Origin: Bacillota bacterium
GTDB taxonomy: Bacteria > Bacillota > Clostridia > Christensenellales > SZUA-584
Length of the DNA stretch: 64,000 nucleotides
Reading direction: 5' to 3'
Assembly (NCBI GenBank): GCA_023416745.1
Contig: JAEZHF010000072.1
Span: forward strand, 1-64,000
Shown here: positions 32,717 to 40,783 of the stretch, piece by piece
Layout: each line of letters starts with the position of its first letter
How positions within the stretch are numbered: the first letter of the stretch is position 1
The notes under the pieces: model-generated
What the model saw: the letters and a program-made list of their open reading frames with translations, nothing else
Told to the model about the DNA's origin: nothing
Databases searched by the model: none
Program-made: the position numbers and the translations under genes

Positions 32717-33502
32717 ATGGCGAAAAAACTTGGAATCGCGTTTGGCGGCAGCGGTGCGCAGGGTATCGCAAACATCGCATACATCAAGGCACTGGAGGTG
32801 GCAGAGATCAAGCCGGATATCGTATCCGGTGCCGGTATCGGGGCTGCGGTGGCGGCGATGTATGCAGCCGGTATGACAAGCCAGAATATGATCGATTTCA
32901 TGCAGGAGGTCAACTTTCCGGGCGCAAAGAAACCAATCAACATCAACAAGGTAAAGGACGCCAAATTCGGTATTCTGGACGGCCTCGGGCTGGAAGAATA
33001 CTACAGGATGATCGTGCCGGTGAAGGTGTTCGACCGTCTGTATTTCCCGCTCAAAATCGTGGCTGCCGAATACTCAACGGGTGAGCAGCTGGTTTTCAGC
33101 GAGGGCGACGTCGGGTCGGCTGTCCGGTCCGCTGTGGCGATTCCGGGTGTTTTCTCGCCGCATGAAAAGGGTGAGTCAGTCCGGATTGACGGTTCCTGCG
33201 TCAACCCCGTACCGTTTGACGTGATTCGCGACGACTGTGATGTGCTGGCCGTAATTGACCCGCAGATCGACGAATCTCCCGAAGCGTTCGTTCCATACGT
33301 GTTCCCCGCTATCATGACGGCGGCAGCGGCGTCAAAAAAGGCGCTGGTCATTGAAAAGCAGCGCACTTGCACCGTTGATATCTATGAGAAGCTGGTGCTG
33401 GAAGAAGTCAACATATTCGATTTCGCACTATATACTGACATCATTGCTTCCGCGGAGGAGAGCGCCAACGCATTCGCGCAACGGCTGAAAGAAATGCTGT
33501 AA
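32717..33502 (+). CDS. Patatin-like pseudoenzyme (nucleophile Ser lost)
   Basis: A 261-residue paralogue of the preceding gene, aligned from the start (LGIAFGGSGAQGIANIAYIKALE). The nucleophile elbow reads GAGIG at residues 38-42, so the serine is Gly 40. The DGG motif is DGS (RIDGSCVNPVPFDVI). The glycine-rich loop is also altered (GGSGAQG). The gene is full length, in frame and well expressed in appearance (GGGGATATA leader, ATG 32717). A non-catalytic partner or lipid-binding role is inference. Confidence 0.85.
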   Translation: MAKKLGIAFGGSGAQGIANIAYIKALEVAEIKPDIVSGAGIGAAVAAMYAAGMTSQNMIDFMQEVNFPGAKKPININKVKDAKFGILDGLGLEEYYRMIVPVKVFDRLYFPLKIVAAEYSTGEQLVFSEGDVGSAVRSAVAIPGVFSPHEKGESVRIDGSCVNPVPFDVIRDDCDVLAVIDPQIDESPEAFVPYVFPAIMTAAAASKKALVIEKQRTCTVDIYEKLVLEEVNIFDFALYTDIIASAEESANAFAQRLKEML

Positions 33503-33531
33503 AACCGATATAGTTCGATAACAGAAATGTG

Positions 33532-33566
33532 AAAGGATTGCCCATAATAATGAGGCAATCCTTTTT
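33532..33566. terminator. Bidirectional terminator after the patatin pair
   Basis: AAAGGATTGCC and GGCAATCCTTT form a perfect 11-bp stem followed by T residues. It lies between the patatin genes and the DeoR gene that converge here. Confidence 0.8.
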
Positions 33567-33587
33567 GGTGTTGCAAGACGGTGCTTG

Positions 33588-34346
33588 TCAGATGACCATG
33601 ACACCGCTCTGAGCGGCAGCGGTTTTCAGTTCATCAGGTACGCTGTCGTCTGCGACCAGCACGTCGATATCCGTGAGCGAGCCGAATGTATACGGCAGGC
33701 TTTTGCCGATCTTGGTCGAATCCATTAGCATAATGACAGACGAGGCACGCTTCAATACCTCCTGCTTGAGCTCGCACTCAGAATATGTGCCGCTGGTAAA
33801 GCCGTTCTGCAGGGAAAAGCCGCTTGCAGCCATAAACGCCGTATCGATGTTGACACCGGACAAGAAGCTGGTTGCGTTTGCACCGGAGACTGAGATGGTG
33901 TTGCGGTTGAGCTGGCCGCCGATCATCATCACATTGGGCTTGGATTTTTTGATCAGCTCCAGCGCTATGTTGGGGCCGCTGGTTAGTATAGAGAAGTAGT
34001 CGTCGGGGATCTCCTTGGCAAACAGCATCAGCGTGGTGCCCGAATCGAGATAAAAGGAACGCCCGCCTTCGATGTACGCCAGCGCCTTTCGGGCGATTAG
34101 CGATTTTGCGGCTGTATTTTCCAGTGCACGACGAGAATAGACGTCTTCAGCGGTCATGGACAGCATTGACAGGGCAACCGCACCGCCGCGCGTGCGCTTC
34201 ACGTAGCCGTTTTCCTCGAAATATTTCAGATCGCGCCGAAGCGTCATGCTGGAACACTCGGGAAAAAGCTCCTCCAGATCCTTGAGGTATACCTCACCTT
34301 TGGTGTTCAGCAGTTCCATGATAGCGTCACGTCTTTGCGTATTCAC
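33588..34346 (-). CDS. DeoR-family transcriptional regulator
   Basis: A 252-residue repressor. The N-terminal winged helix reads QRRDAIMELLNTKGEVYLKD and SSMTLRRDLKYFEENGYVKR, with RGGAV after it, a DeoR hallmark. The C-terminal sugar-phosphate sensor domain has FYLDSGTTLMLFAKEI and GGQLNRNTISVSG. I prefer GTG 34346 since GGAG lies seven bases before it; a TTG at 34358 would place the ribosome site inside the gene. No sugar operon sits next to it, so its target is unclear. Confidence 0.85.
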   Translation of the reverse strand: MNTQRRDAIMELLNTKGEVYLKDLEELFPECSSMTLRRDLKYFEENGYVKRTRGGAVALSMLSMTAEDVYSRRALENTAAKSLIARKALAYIEGGRSFYLDSGTTLMLFAKEIPDDYFSILTSGPNIALELIKKSKPNVMMIGGQLNRNTISVSGANATSFLSGVNIDTAFMAASGFSLQNGFTSGTYSECELKQEVLKRASSVIMLMDSTKIGKSLPYTFGSLTDIDVLVADDSVPDELKTAAAQSGVMVI

Positions 34347-34530
34347 AGCACTCTCCAAGCCTTATTATTACAGCCAATATACCACCTTCAATGACAAGCC
34401 ACAAGAGACAACGGAAAAATATTCACACAAATTGTCCGTTTTGAGCAGAGATATAACATAATTCTTATAAATGAAGCTTGAATTAAGCGATGGATAAGAG
34501 AAAAATCCACGTGAAGCATTATATCATCCA

Positions 34531-34539
34531 TGGTATAAT
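34531..34539 (+). promoter_or_regulatory. Extended -10 promoter of tadA, probably leaderless
   Basis: TGG-TATAAT (TATAAT at 34534-34539) stands only six bases before the tadA ATG at 34546, so transcription should start at or next to the start codon. No ribosome site is present between them. Confidence 0.5.
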
Positions 34540-34545
34540 ATCCGC

Positions 34546-35010
34546 ATGGAAACGCATGAGTATTACATGACCGTCGCGCTCAAAATGGCTGAAAAGGCAG
34601 CAAGAAAGGACGAGGTGCCCGTGGGTGCCGTCATCGTCCGAAACGGTGCTGTGATCGCCAAGGCGCATAATCTTCGTGAAACGCAGCGCAACCCGCTGGC
34701 TCATGCCGAACTGATTGCCATCAGGAAGGCGTCGCGCATACTTCGCAGCTGGCGGCTCACGGGATGTACGCTCTATGTCACACTGGAACCCTGTCCGATG
34801 TGTGCCGGGGCCATTGTAAATGCCCGTATCGACGAGGTGGTATTCGGCGCGTATGACCCGAAAGCGGGGGCTTGCGGAACGTTGTATAACCTGACAGAGG
34901 GCTGCCTGAATCATAAGCCGAGAGTCACAGGCGGTGTGATGGAAGCAGAAACGGCATCCGTTTTGAAGGACTACTTCAAAAAAAAGAGGTCTGTCGATAA
35001 GGGCAGATGA
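34546..35010 (+). CDS. tadA: tRNA-specific adenosine deaminase TadA
   Basis: A 154-residue zinc deaminase that turns A34 of arginine tRNA to inosine. The site is HAE (residues 53-55) and PCPMC (82-86), with LRSWRLTGCTLYVTLEPC and VFGAYDPKAGACGTLYNL typical of TadA. Length is normal. The extended -10 lies directly before the ATG and no Shine-Dalgarno is seen, so the mRNA is probably leaderless. No tRNA gene follows. The hairpin-like AACAGACGC/GCG..TCTGTT near 35042-35072 behind it may end the transcript. Confidence 0.94.
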   Translation: METHEYYMTVALKMAEKAARKDEVPVGAVIVRNGAVIAKAHNLRETQRNPLAHAELIAIRKASRILRSWRLTGCTLYVTLEPCPMCAGAIVNARIDEVVFGAYDPKAGACGTLYNLTEGCLNHKPRVTGGVMEAETASVLKDYFKKKRSVDKGR

Positions 35011-35129
35011 CGCGCTGATCAATTGTACAATTTTCGACAAAAACAGACGCTTGCCGTGCCGGCGTTATCTGTTTCAATTGTGCCAAATCTGTTTATTTTA
35101 TATAGGAATATGGCGTCTGGAGGAAGGCT

Positions 35130-36578
35130 TTGGTACACATCCTGAACGATATCGTTTATGAGAGTCCGAAAGAAATACCGCTTCAAAACGGAGCATACTG
35201 CGAACAGCTTGGCATGTTTGATGCGCTTGGTTTATCGCCCGGCGAATCGGAGCTGTTTATTTGGGAGGCCGACTTCGACGATAATTCAATACGGATCTAT
35301 GATAACGAGCAGCGAATGACGACATCCTTTCCAATCAACAAACTGGAAATGCGCATATCGACTGACAGTATCCAAAAGCTCCGCGCGAAAATCGACACCT
35401 TTATTGAGGGCACAAGGCATGTACTGGATGAAGCAATCGAGATCAATATCAACGGTGTATGGAATACGTACCATGTGAAAGGCTTGCTGGACCGGATAAA
35501 CGGAAAGCGGTTTGCGGCCGGCGTCGCAATCGATATTGCCATCGTCAGCCGGCATCATCATCGGCTGGCGTATCTGGAAACACATGACCCCTTGACTGGA
35601 CTTAAGAACTTCAGCAGCTTCGAGGCGCATTTTGAAAACTTGGCGCGCTTTGGCATGTATCCGCTTTCTCTGGTTATTTTCAGAATTGAAAATTTGAGTG
35701 ACGCTTGCGGCACGATGGGGTATCAGGCGGGGAACACGCTTATCTGCAACGTCGCGGACGTGATAGAGGACTGCTTCTTTGACGCGGATGTGATCGGGCG
35801 TACGGGCGGCGGCGAGTATTGCTGCGCTTTTTCCGGCAAAAACCAGCTGGAAATTGAGACGCGCATTGACGAGGCCATAATGAAGCTGCACAGCACGTAC
35901 CTGAACCTGATAAAGACGGAGATCAGCTGCGGTTACGCGATTGCAGAATGCGAGATGGACTTCAGCCGGCTATACCACGAAGCATACCAGAAGCTCATCA
36001 AAAGAAGGAACATTCACAAGTATCTTGCCAGCGCGTCGGTGGTGGACAACATCAATACCATCATCAGCAAAAAGACGGGCTGGGGCAAACGCGTCGTGCG
36101 GCTTCAAAGCTTGTCCGTTCAGATCGGCAAGGCACTGTTCTGCAGGGAGGAAACGTTGTCCGACATTAAGCTGCTGGCCAAGATCGCGGATATCGGGTTG
36201 ATCGGTATTGGCGATGCGCTGTTGGCTAACCGGCTCAGTTTGAACGAAGACGATAGTCTGGTATACGACTGCCATTACGAAGTGGGGCGCGATATTATTC
36301 TCGGTATCGATTCTCTGGCTCAGATGGAGAATCTATATGCCGATCTTTATAAACGCTACGACGAATGGCAGGACGCGATCGCTGTTCCCAGCCGGATCGT
36401 CGCCGTCGTCAGGGGATTTGACGATTTAATGCTGCAATGCAACCGGTTGACTTACAAAGAGATGTGCCAAAAAATGGGCGAGAAGAAGGGGAATCTGTAC
36501 TGCCCGGAGATGGTGGACGTGTTGCTGGAAGTGGCACGCAAATATCATACATGGCCGGTGCAAAGCCGGAAACACTAG
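35130..36578 (+). CDS. Degenerate GGDEF / HD-GYP-like protein
   Basis: A 482-residue protein in three parts. An N-terminal PAS-like region (about 30-145) is followed by a GGDEF-like domain (about 146-300: YLETHDPLTGLKNFSSFEAH) in which the active loop is GGGEY (226-230) instead of GGDEF. The last part (about 325-470) follows the HD-GYP pattern (KIADIGLIGIGDALL, then YDCHYEVGRDIIL). Its HD pair is AD (353-354) and the GYP loop is gone. Both enzymatic sites for cyclic di-GMP therefore look dead, so it may bind the nucleotide or a partner. Starts at TTG 35130 after GGAGGA. Confidence 0.7.
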   Translation: MVHILNDIVYESPKEIPLQNGAYCEQLGMFDALGLSPGESELFIWEADFDDNSIRIYDNEQRMTTSFPINKLEMRISTDSIQKLRAKIDTFIEGTRHVLDEAIEININGVWNTYHVKGLLDRINGKRFAAGVAIDIAIVSRHHHRLAYLETHDPLTGLKNFSSFEAHFENLARFGMYPLSLVIFRIENLSDACGTMGYQAGNTLICNVADVIEDCFFDADVIGRTGGGEYCCAFSGKNQLEIETRIDEAIMKLHSTYLNLIKTEISCGYAIAECEMDFSRLYHEAYQKLIKRRNIHKYLASASVVDNINTIISKKTGWGKRVVRLQSLSVQIGKALFCREETLSDIKLLAKIADIGLIGIGDALLANRLSLNEDDSLVYDCHYEVGRDIILGIDSLAQMENLYADLYKRYDEWQDAIAVPSRIVAVVRGFDDLMLQCNRLTYKEMCQKMGEKKGNLYCPEMVDVLLEVARKYHTWPVQSRKH

Positions 36579-36729
36579 AGCAAGGCATTGTCGCATCGCA
36601 CTTTAAGGCGGTGCTTTTTTGTTGTCGGACAGCCGAAGCTTCTCGGGGCGGTCCGTTTCGGGTATAATCAAGGCGAGCGGCGGCCCGGTTATCCGGTATC
36701 CGCTTTATAAGATGACAGGGAGGATTCAT

Positions 36730-37755
36730 ATGAAAGCAGCCGTTGTTGCGGAGCCGGGGAAGCTCGAGATATGGGATGTAGATAAACCGGTGCCGGGGGA
36801 ATACGACGCGCTGGTGGAGATACTCTTCGGCGCAACCTGCAACGCCACTGATAAGAACTTCATCTGCGGACGGCATTTGCGTCCGGTGCAATATCCGATG
36901 CTGCTGGGCCACGAGAGCGTGGGCCGCGTGGTGGAGCTGGGGCGCAAGGTAAAGAACTTCGCCGTGGGTGATTTGGTGACGGATGTTGGCTGCCCAGCCA
37001 CGCCGGACGGGCGCATATCATCACGCGCGGGCGGTTTTGCGGAATATGGTATCGTCAAAGACGTATGCGAGATGAAAAGGGCCGGTATCCTGCGTGCGGA
37101 GTGGGACAAGCACCGTGCTAACCGTGTGATACCTTCGTGGTTTTCTCCCGCGGCGGCCACGCTGATTACGCCATATCGGGAAACGCTGTCATATTCACGG
37201 CGTATCGGCGTAAAAGCAGGTTCGCGCGTGCTGGTGCTGGGCTCCGGTTGCGCCGGGCTGTGCTTCGCTGCGCACGCCGTCAATGAGGGGGCGGCACTGG
37301 TGGCGATGATCGGCACGCCCGCGCGCGAAACCATTGCAAAAAAGCTGGGAGTGCACGCTTACTGCAGTTATAGGCAGGAAGACGTTTACAAGGTATTGGA
37401 AGAGGCCTGCGGCCTGTTTGACGTCATCATCGACGCGGTGGGCACAAAGGGCTCGCTGTCGTCTGCGTTGTCTATATTGAAGGCGTACGGCGTCTGCGGT
37501 GTGTATGGCTGGTATGACTGGGATGCCAATTCCATCAACCCGTTTGCTGCCCGAGACAGCTTTGTATTCTACTCAGGTGGTTACGATCAGGCGGAAACGC
37601 ATGACGACGTGATCACGTATATGAAGAGCGGCGACCTCAACCCGGAAGATATACTTGCGCTCGATCACATCTATGAGCTGGATGATATCTTGCAGGCGTA
37701 TGAGGATGCCTGGGACAGAAAGGTAATAAAAAGCGTAATCCGAATACGCGGATAA
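36730..37755 (+). CDS. Zinc-dependent alcohol/polyol dehydrogenase
   Basis: A 341-residue medium-chain dehydrogenase. The catalytic zinc site is GATCNATDKNF (Cys) and MLLGHESVGRVVELG (His-Glu). The cofactor fold shows VLVLGSGCAGLCFAAHA. The structural-zinc four-cysteine lobe of classical ADH is not visible, which resembles glucose or sorbitol dehydrogenase relatives. ATG 36730 follows GGGAGG; a longer frame from 36619 is inside non-coding sequence. A sugar-isomerase-like gene lies convergently behind it, hinting at sugar or polyol use. Confidence 0.82.
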   Translation: MKAAVVAEPGKLEIWDVDKPVPGEYDALVEILFGATCNATDKNFICGRHLRPVQYPMLLGHESVGRVVELGRKVKNFAVGDLVTDVGCPATPDGRISSRAGGFAEYGIVKDVCEMKRAGILRAEWDKHRANRVIPSWFSPAAATLITPYRETLSYSRRIGVKAGSRVLVLGSGCAGLCFAAHAVNEGAALVAMIGTPARETIAKKLGVHAYCSYRQEDVYKVLEEACGLFDVIIDAVGTKGSLSSALSILKAYGVCGVYGWYDWDANSINPFAARDSFVFYSGGYDQAETHDDVITYMKSGDLNPEDILALDHIYELDDILQAYEDAWDRKVIKSVIRIRG

Positions 37756-37784
37756 CAAGCACAACGGTGTAAACAGAACATAAA

Positions 37785-37807
37785 GCGCCCCGCTTCAAAA
37801 CGGGGCG
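37785..37807. terminator. GC-rich hairpin between converging genes
   Basis: CGCCCCG and CGGGGCG form a 7-bp stem with an eight-base loop. T-runs on both sides are weak, so it is only a probable terminator. Confidence 0.5.
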
Positions 37808-37842
37808 TTGGCTTCACTATGTTTTTAATCGAGAAATAATAC

Positions 37843-38658
37843 CTATATTGATGAGAAGACACTTTGAATTTGCGCAAAGCAATTTTGGAGCTGCGCTTCG
37901 CTGTTGTAATTGTGACTGTAGACCTCCAGCATCATGCCGCCGTCATAGCCCGCTTCATCCAGCGTTCGCTTAAGCAGATTAAAATCCAGTTCGCCCTCAA
38001 ACGGCAGCCGGGGGATGATGCCATGCTCTTGGGATCGCTCAAAGTCGCAGATATGGACATTGGCAAGCCGCCCTTTGGTGGCGGCGATATATTCGGACGG
38101 ATCGTGACCGGCCTGAGCGGCCTGCTTGACGTCCAGCGTGAACCAGAGGTTGTCGGTATTGAGCAGCGGCAGCAACTTCGCCGGGAAATCTGGTTCAGCG
38201 TACCAGCACCAGTGTACATTTTCCCATGCCAGTTTAATGCCGTAGCCCTTTGCCGTTTCGGCCAGAGGGTCAGCGTACTCGGCGGTGTATTCGTAATTCA
38301 CCGAGAATTTACGGGCCTTCTTGACGTTGGAAGGGCCGTGGAATACGTAGACGCCCGAGCCCAGTTCTGCACCGGCCTCCAGCACCCGTTCATATATGCC
38401 CAGACTGTCCGAACGGGCGCGCGTGTTCGGAGAGAAGAGCTGCGGCTCGAACTGCAGCGACAGTGCGTGTATGGAATAAACACTCATCCCACTGTCAACA
38501 ATACGCTTCTTCAGCTCCTTCACAAAGTCCATTTTGTATTCCGAAAGACAACAGAAGAACACCTCAATACGCCGCACGTTCATTAGGGCCATCCTGTCTA
38601 TCGTCTGTTCCGTAAGGATATGGGGAAAGAAACAAGCGGTGGACATTCCAAAAATCAT
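37843..38658 (-). CDS. Sugar phosphate isomerase/epimerase-like TIM-barrel protein
   Basis: A 271-residue protein of the AP-endonuclease-2 (xylose isomerase-like) fold. Visible are VRRIEVFFCCLSEY, YSIHALSLQFEP, VYVFHGPSNV, KLAWENVHWCWYAEPDF (metal Glu), LDVKQAAQAGHDPSEYI (metal Asp/His), ANVHICDF and MMLEVYSHNY (last metal Glu). ATG 38658 is chosen because GGAGG stands eight bases before it. It is transcribed divergently from the flavoprotein gene. The exact substrate is unknown, probably a sugar or inositol derivative. Confidence 0.8.
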   Translation of the reverse strand: MIFGMSTACFFPHILTEQTIDRMALMNVRRIEVFFCCLSEYKMDFVKELKKRIVDSGMSVYSIHALSLQFEPQLFSPNTRARSDSLGIYERVLEAGAELGSGVYVFHGPSNVKKARKFSVNYEYTAEYADPLAETAKGYGIKLAWENVHWCWYAEPDFPAKLLPLLNTDNLWFTLDVKQAAQAGHDPSEYIAATKGRLANVHICDFERSQEHGIIPRLPFEGELDFNLLKRTLDEAGYDGGMMLEVYSHNYNSEAQLQNCFAQIQSVFSSI

Positions 38659-38712
38659 AATTATGCCTCCGTCAGTCATTATACCAGAAAAACGGTGTCT
38701 TATCATGATAAC

Positions 38713-38779
38713 ATCCAAATTTAGTGGAAGAATATAGAGGGAATATAATTGGATAGTCGAATATCTATATATCCAAATT
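38713..38779. promoter_or_regulatory. Repeated ATCCAAATT motif in a divergent promoter region, candidate ArsR operator
   Basis: ATCCAAATT occurs at 38713-38721 and 38771-38779, and its inverse (AATTGGAT) at 38748-38754. TTGGATA (38749-38755) with TATCCAA (38770-38776) forms an inverted repeat that overlaps the -10 TATAAT at 38744. An ArsR-type gene is the second gene of the operon that starts here, so autoregulation is the natural guess. A minus-strand extended -10 (TGGTATAAT, 38678-38686) serves the divergent isomerase gene. Confidence 0.45.
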
Positions 38780-38794
38780 ATTGAGGTGGTTGAC

Positions 38795-40444
38795 ATGAAG
38801 AAACGGTATGCCGTAATCGGCGGGATCGCGGGGGGCGTGAGCGCCGCAATGCGGCTAAGACGGCTGGATGGACATGCACAAATCACCATATTCGAAAGAG
38901 GACCCCAGCTTTCATTTGCGTGCTGCGGCCTGCCTTATTATATCGGCGGCATTGTCGACAAAGACGATCTGTCCTGCCTCACGCCGGAGGACATCCGGCA
39001 GGACTATGATATCGACGTGAAGCTTTGGCACGACGTTGTGGGTATTAACCGCCATAACAATACGATAAAGGCGCGGGATCTAAAAACCGGTCAGGTATCC
39101 AGCCACGCCTACGATAAGCTGGTTATCGCCACGGGGTCCGTGGTCAGCAAACCGCCGCTGTTTGACAAACAAATCCCCGGGGTTTTTGCACTGAAAGGCC
39201 AGGAGGATATGCTGGCGATGTCCGGCTTCATCGAGAAGAGCCACGCGCGGCGGGCTGCGGTGATCGGCGGCGGCGCGATCGGGCTGCAGACCGCTGAGAA
39301 TCTGTCAAGGCGGGGAATCAAAACCTGCGTGATCGAGCGGGAAGACCACGCGCTGCCGTTTCTTGATGGTGATATGGCCCGGTTTGCCACGGTGGAGCTG
39401 GAGAACAACGGCATTGCACTGGTGAAAGGGACGTCTGTCGGTGAACTGGTGGACACCGATGAAGGAATACGGCTGGAACTGTTGGACGGTCGCTCAGTCT
39501 GTGTCGATATAATCGCGGTGTGCACCGGCATGAAACCGGATGTATCGCTTGCCAGAGAGGCGGACTTGGGTATCGGTATCACCGGCGGCATCATCGTGGA
39601 TGAGAAGCTTCAAACAACGGATAAGGATATCTATGCGGTGGGCGATGCGGTGGAGGTGGAGTGCGCATTCGGCGGCAAGGCGCTGCTGCCGATGGCGGCC
39701 CCGGCTGTTAAGCAGGGGCGCGTGGCGGCGGACAATATATGCGGTATAAGTTCGCGCTACCGGCATACGGTGAGCGTAAAAATCATCAAGCTTTTTGAAA
39801 TGCAGCTGGCTGGCGCGGGGCTGACGGAATCGCAGCTGGCGCAGCGCGGCATCCGTTATGAAAAAATCTATACGTGCTCTCAAACGCATGAGCGCTTCAT
39901 CTCAGGGGCGGAAACGCTGAGCGTCAAGCTGCTGTTCGACCGCAAAAACGGCCGCGTGTTCGGCGTGCAAATCACCGGGAAGAACGGCGCGGACAAGAGG
40001 CTGGATGTGATCGCCGCCGCGATGCAGGCCGGGCTTACGGTGGACAGACTGGCCGAGCTGGAGCTGGCTTACGCGCCCATGATCGGCACCGCAAAGGACG
40101 CTGTGAACATAGCGGGTGCCGTGGCAGCGGATGTGATGGCCGGGCTTTCGGATCTTGCACATTGGCATGACGTAGGCGCCAAGACCGCCGTCTTGATACT
40201 GGATGTGCGTACGGATAAAGAGCGCTTTGGCGGCTGGGTCAACGATTCGGTGCATATCCCGCTGGCGCAGCTGCGGGACCGGCTGGATGAATTGCCTGTC
40301 GGCAGAGAAATAATGGTATACAGCCAATACGGGCGGCGCGGTTATCTGGCAGAACGGCTGCTCAAGCAGCGCGGCTACATTGTGAGGAATCTGTCCGGCG
40401 GTTACGGCCTGTACAGCCTGTTTAAGGCCTCAAGGCAAGGATAA
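38795..40444 (+). CDS. CoA-disulfide-reductase-like flavoprotein with degenerate rhodanese domain
   Basis: A 549-residue fusion. The first 450 residues are a disulfide oxidoreductase: VIGGIAGGVSAAMRLRRL (FAD), SFACCGLPYYIGG with redox Cys 44 (relatives read SFANCGLPYY), VIGGGAIGLQTAENL (NAD(P)H) and IYAVGDAVEVE. The C-terminal domain (about 465-549) is rhodanese-like (ILDVRTDKERFGGWVNDSVH), but its active loop reads VYSQYGRRGY. Ser 510 replaces the persulfide cysteine, so it cannot carry sulfur in the usual way. Relatives reduce CoA disulfide, polysulfide or peroxide. An ArsR gene follows, 46 bases on. Confidence 0.88.
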   Translation: MKKRYAVIGGIAGGVSAAMRLRRLDGHAQITIFERGPQLSFACCGLPYYIGGIVDKDDLSCLTPEDIRQDYDIDVKLWHDVVGINRHNNTIKARDLKTGQVSSHAYDKLVIATGSVVSKPPLFDKQIPGVFALKGQEDMLAMSGFIEKSHARRAAVIGGGAIGLQTAENLSRRGIKTCVIEREDHALPFLDGDMARFATVELENNGIALVKGTSVGELVDTDEGIRLELLDGRSVCVDIIAVCTGMKPDVSLAREADLGIGITGGIIVDEKLQTTDKDIYAVGDAVEVECAFGGKALLPMAAPAVKQGRVAADNICGISSRYRHTVSVKIIKLFEMQLAGAGLTESQLAQRGIRYEKIYTCSQTHERFISGAETLSVKLLFDRKNGRVFGVQITGKNGADKRLDVIAAAMQAGLTVDRLAELELAYAPMIGTAKDAVNIAGAVAADVMAGLSDLAHWHDVGAKTAVLILDVRTDKERFGGWVNDSVHIPLAQLRDRLDELPVGREIMVYSQYGRRGYLAERLLKQRGYIVRNLSGGYGLYSLFKASRQG

Positions 40445-40490
40445 CAAATCATTTGAATTTTTTAACGGGGTCGGCAAGGAACGAGCGAAT

Positions 40491-40760
40491 ATGGATATGT
40501 CGGTTTATGAATCTTTCGCGGCAAAGCTCAAGGTACTGGGGCATCCGGTGAGGCTGTGCATCGTCAACGGGCTCAGCAAAAAGAGCTGCCATGTCAAACA
40601 GATATGCCAAACCCTGGGCATCCCTCAACCGGTGATATCGCTGCACCTGTCGAAGCTCAAGGCGGCAGGCATCGTTGCCAGCGAGCGGCAGGGCAGCCAT
40701 ATGTGTTACCGTGTGGAAGACAGGATAACGCAGCACCTGCTGGAACTGCTGCCGAAATAA
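40491..40760 (+). CDS. ArsR-family regulator
   Basis: An 89-residue winged-helix repressor: FAAKLKVLGHPVRLCIVNGL, then VKQICQTLGIPQPVISLHLS (recognition helix) and GIVASERQGSHMCYRVED. Cysteines stand at 23, 33, 39 and 72, none in the metal-binding ELCVCDL motif of metal sensors. It may instead sense sulfur species or redox through cysteines, in line with its flavoprotein neighbour; that is inference. The operator candidates upstream of the flavoprotein gene suggest autoregulation. Confidence 0.85.
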   Translation: MDMSVYESFAAKLKVLGHPVRLCIVNGLSKKSCHVKQICQTLGIPQPVISLHLSKLKAAGIVASERQGSHMCYRVEDRITQHLLELLPK

Positions 40761-40783
40761 AACCTTCAAAGTGAGGGGCGGTT

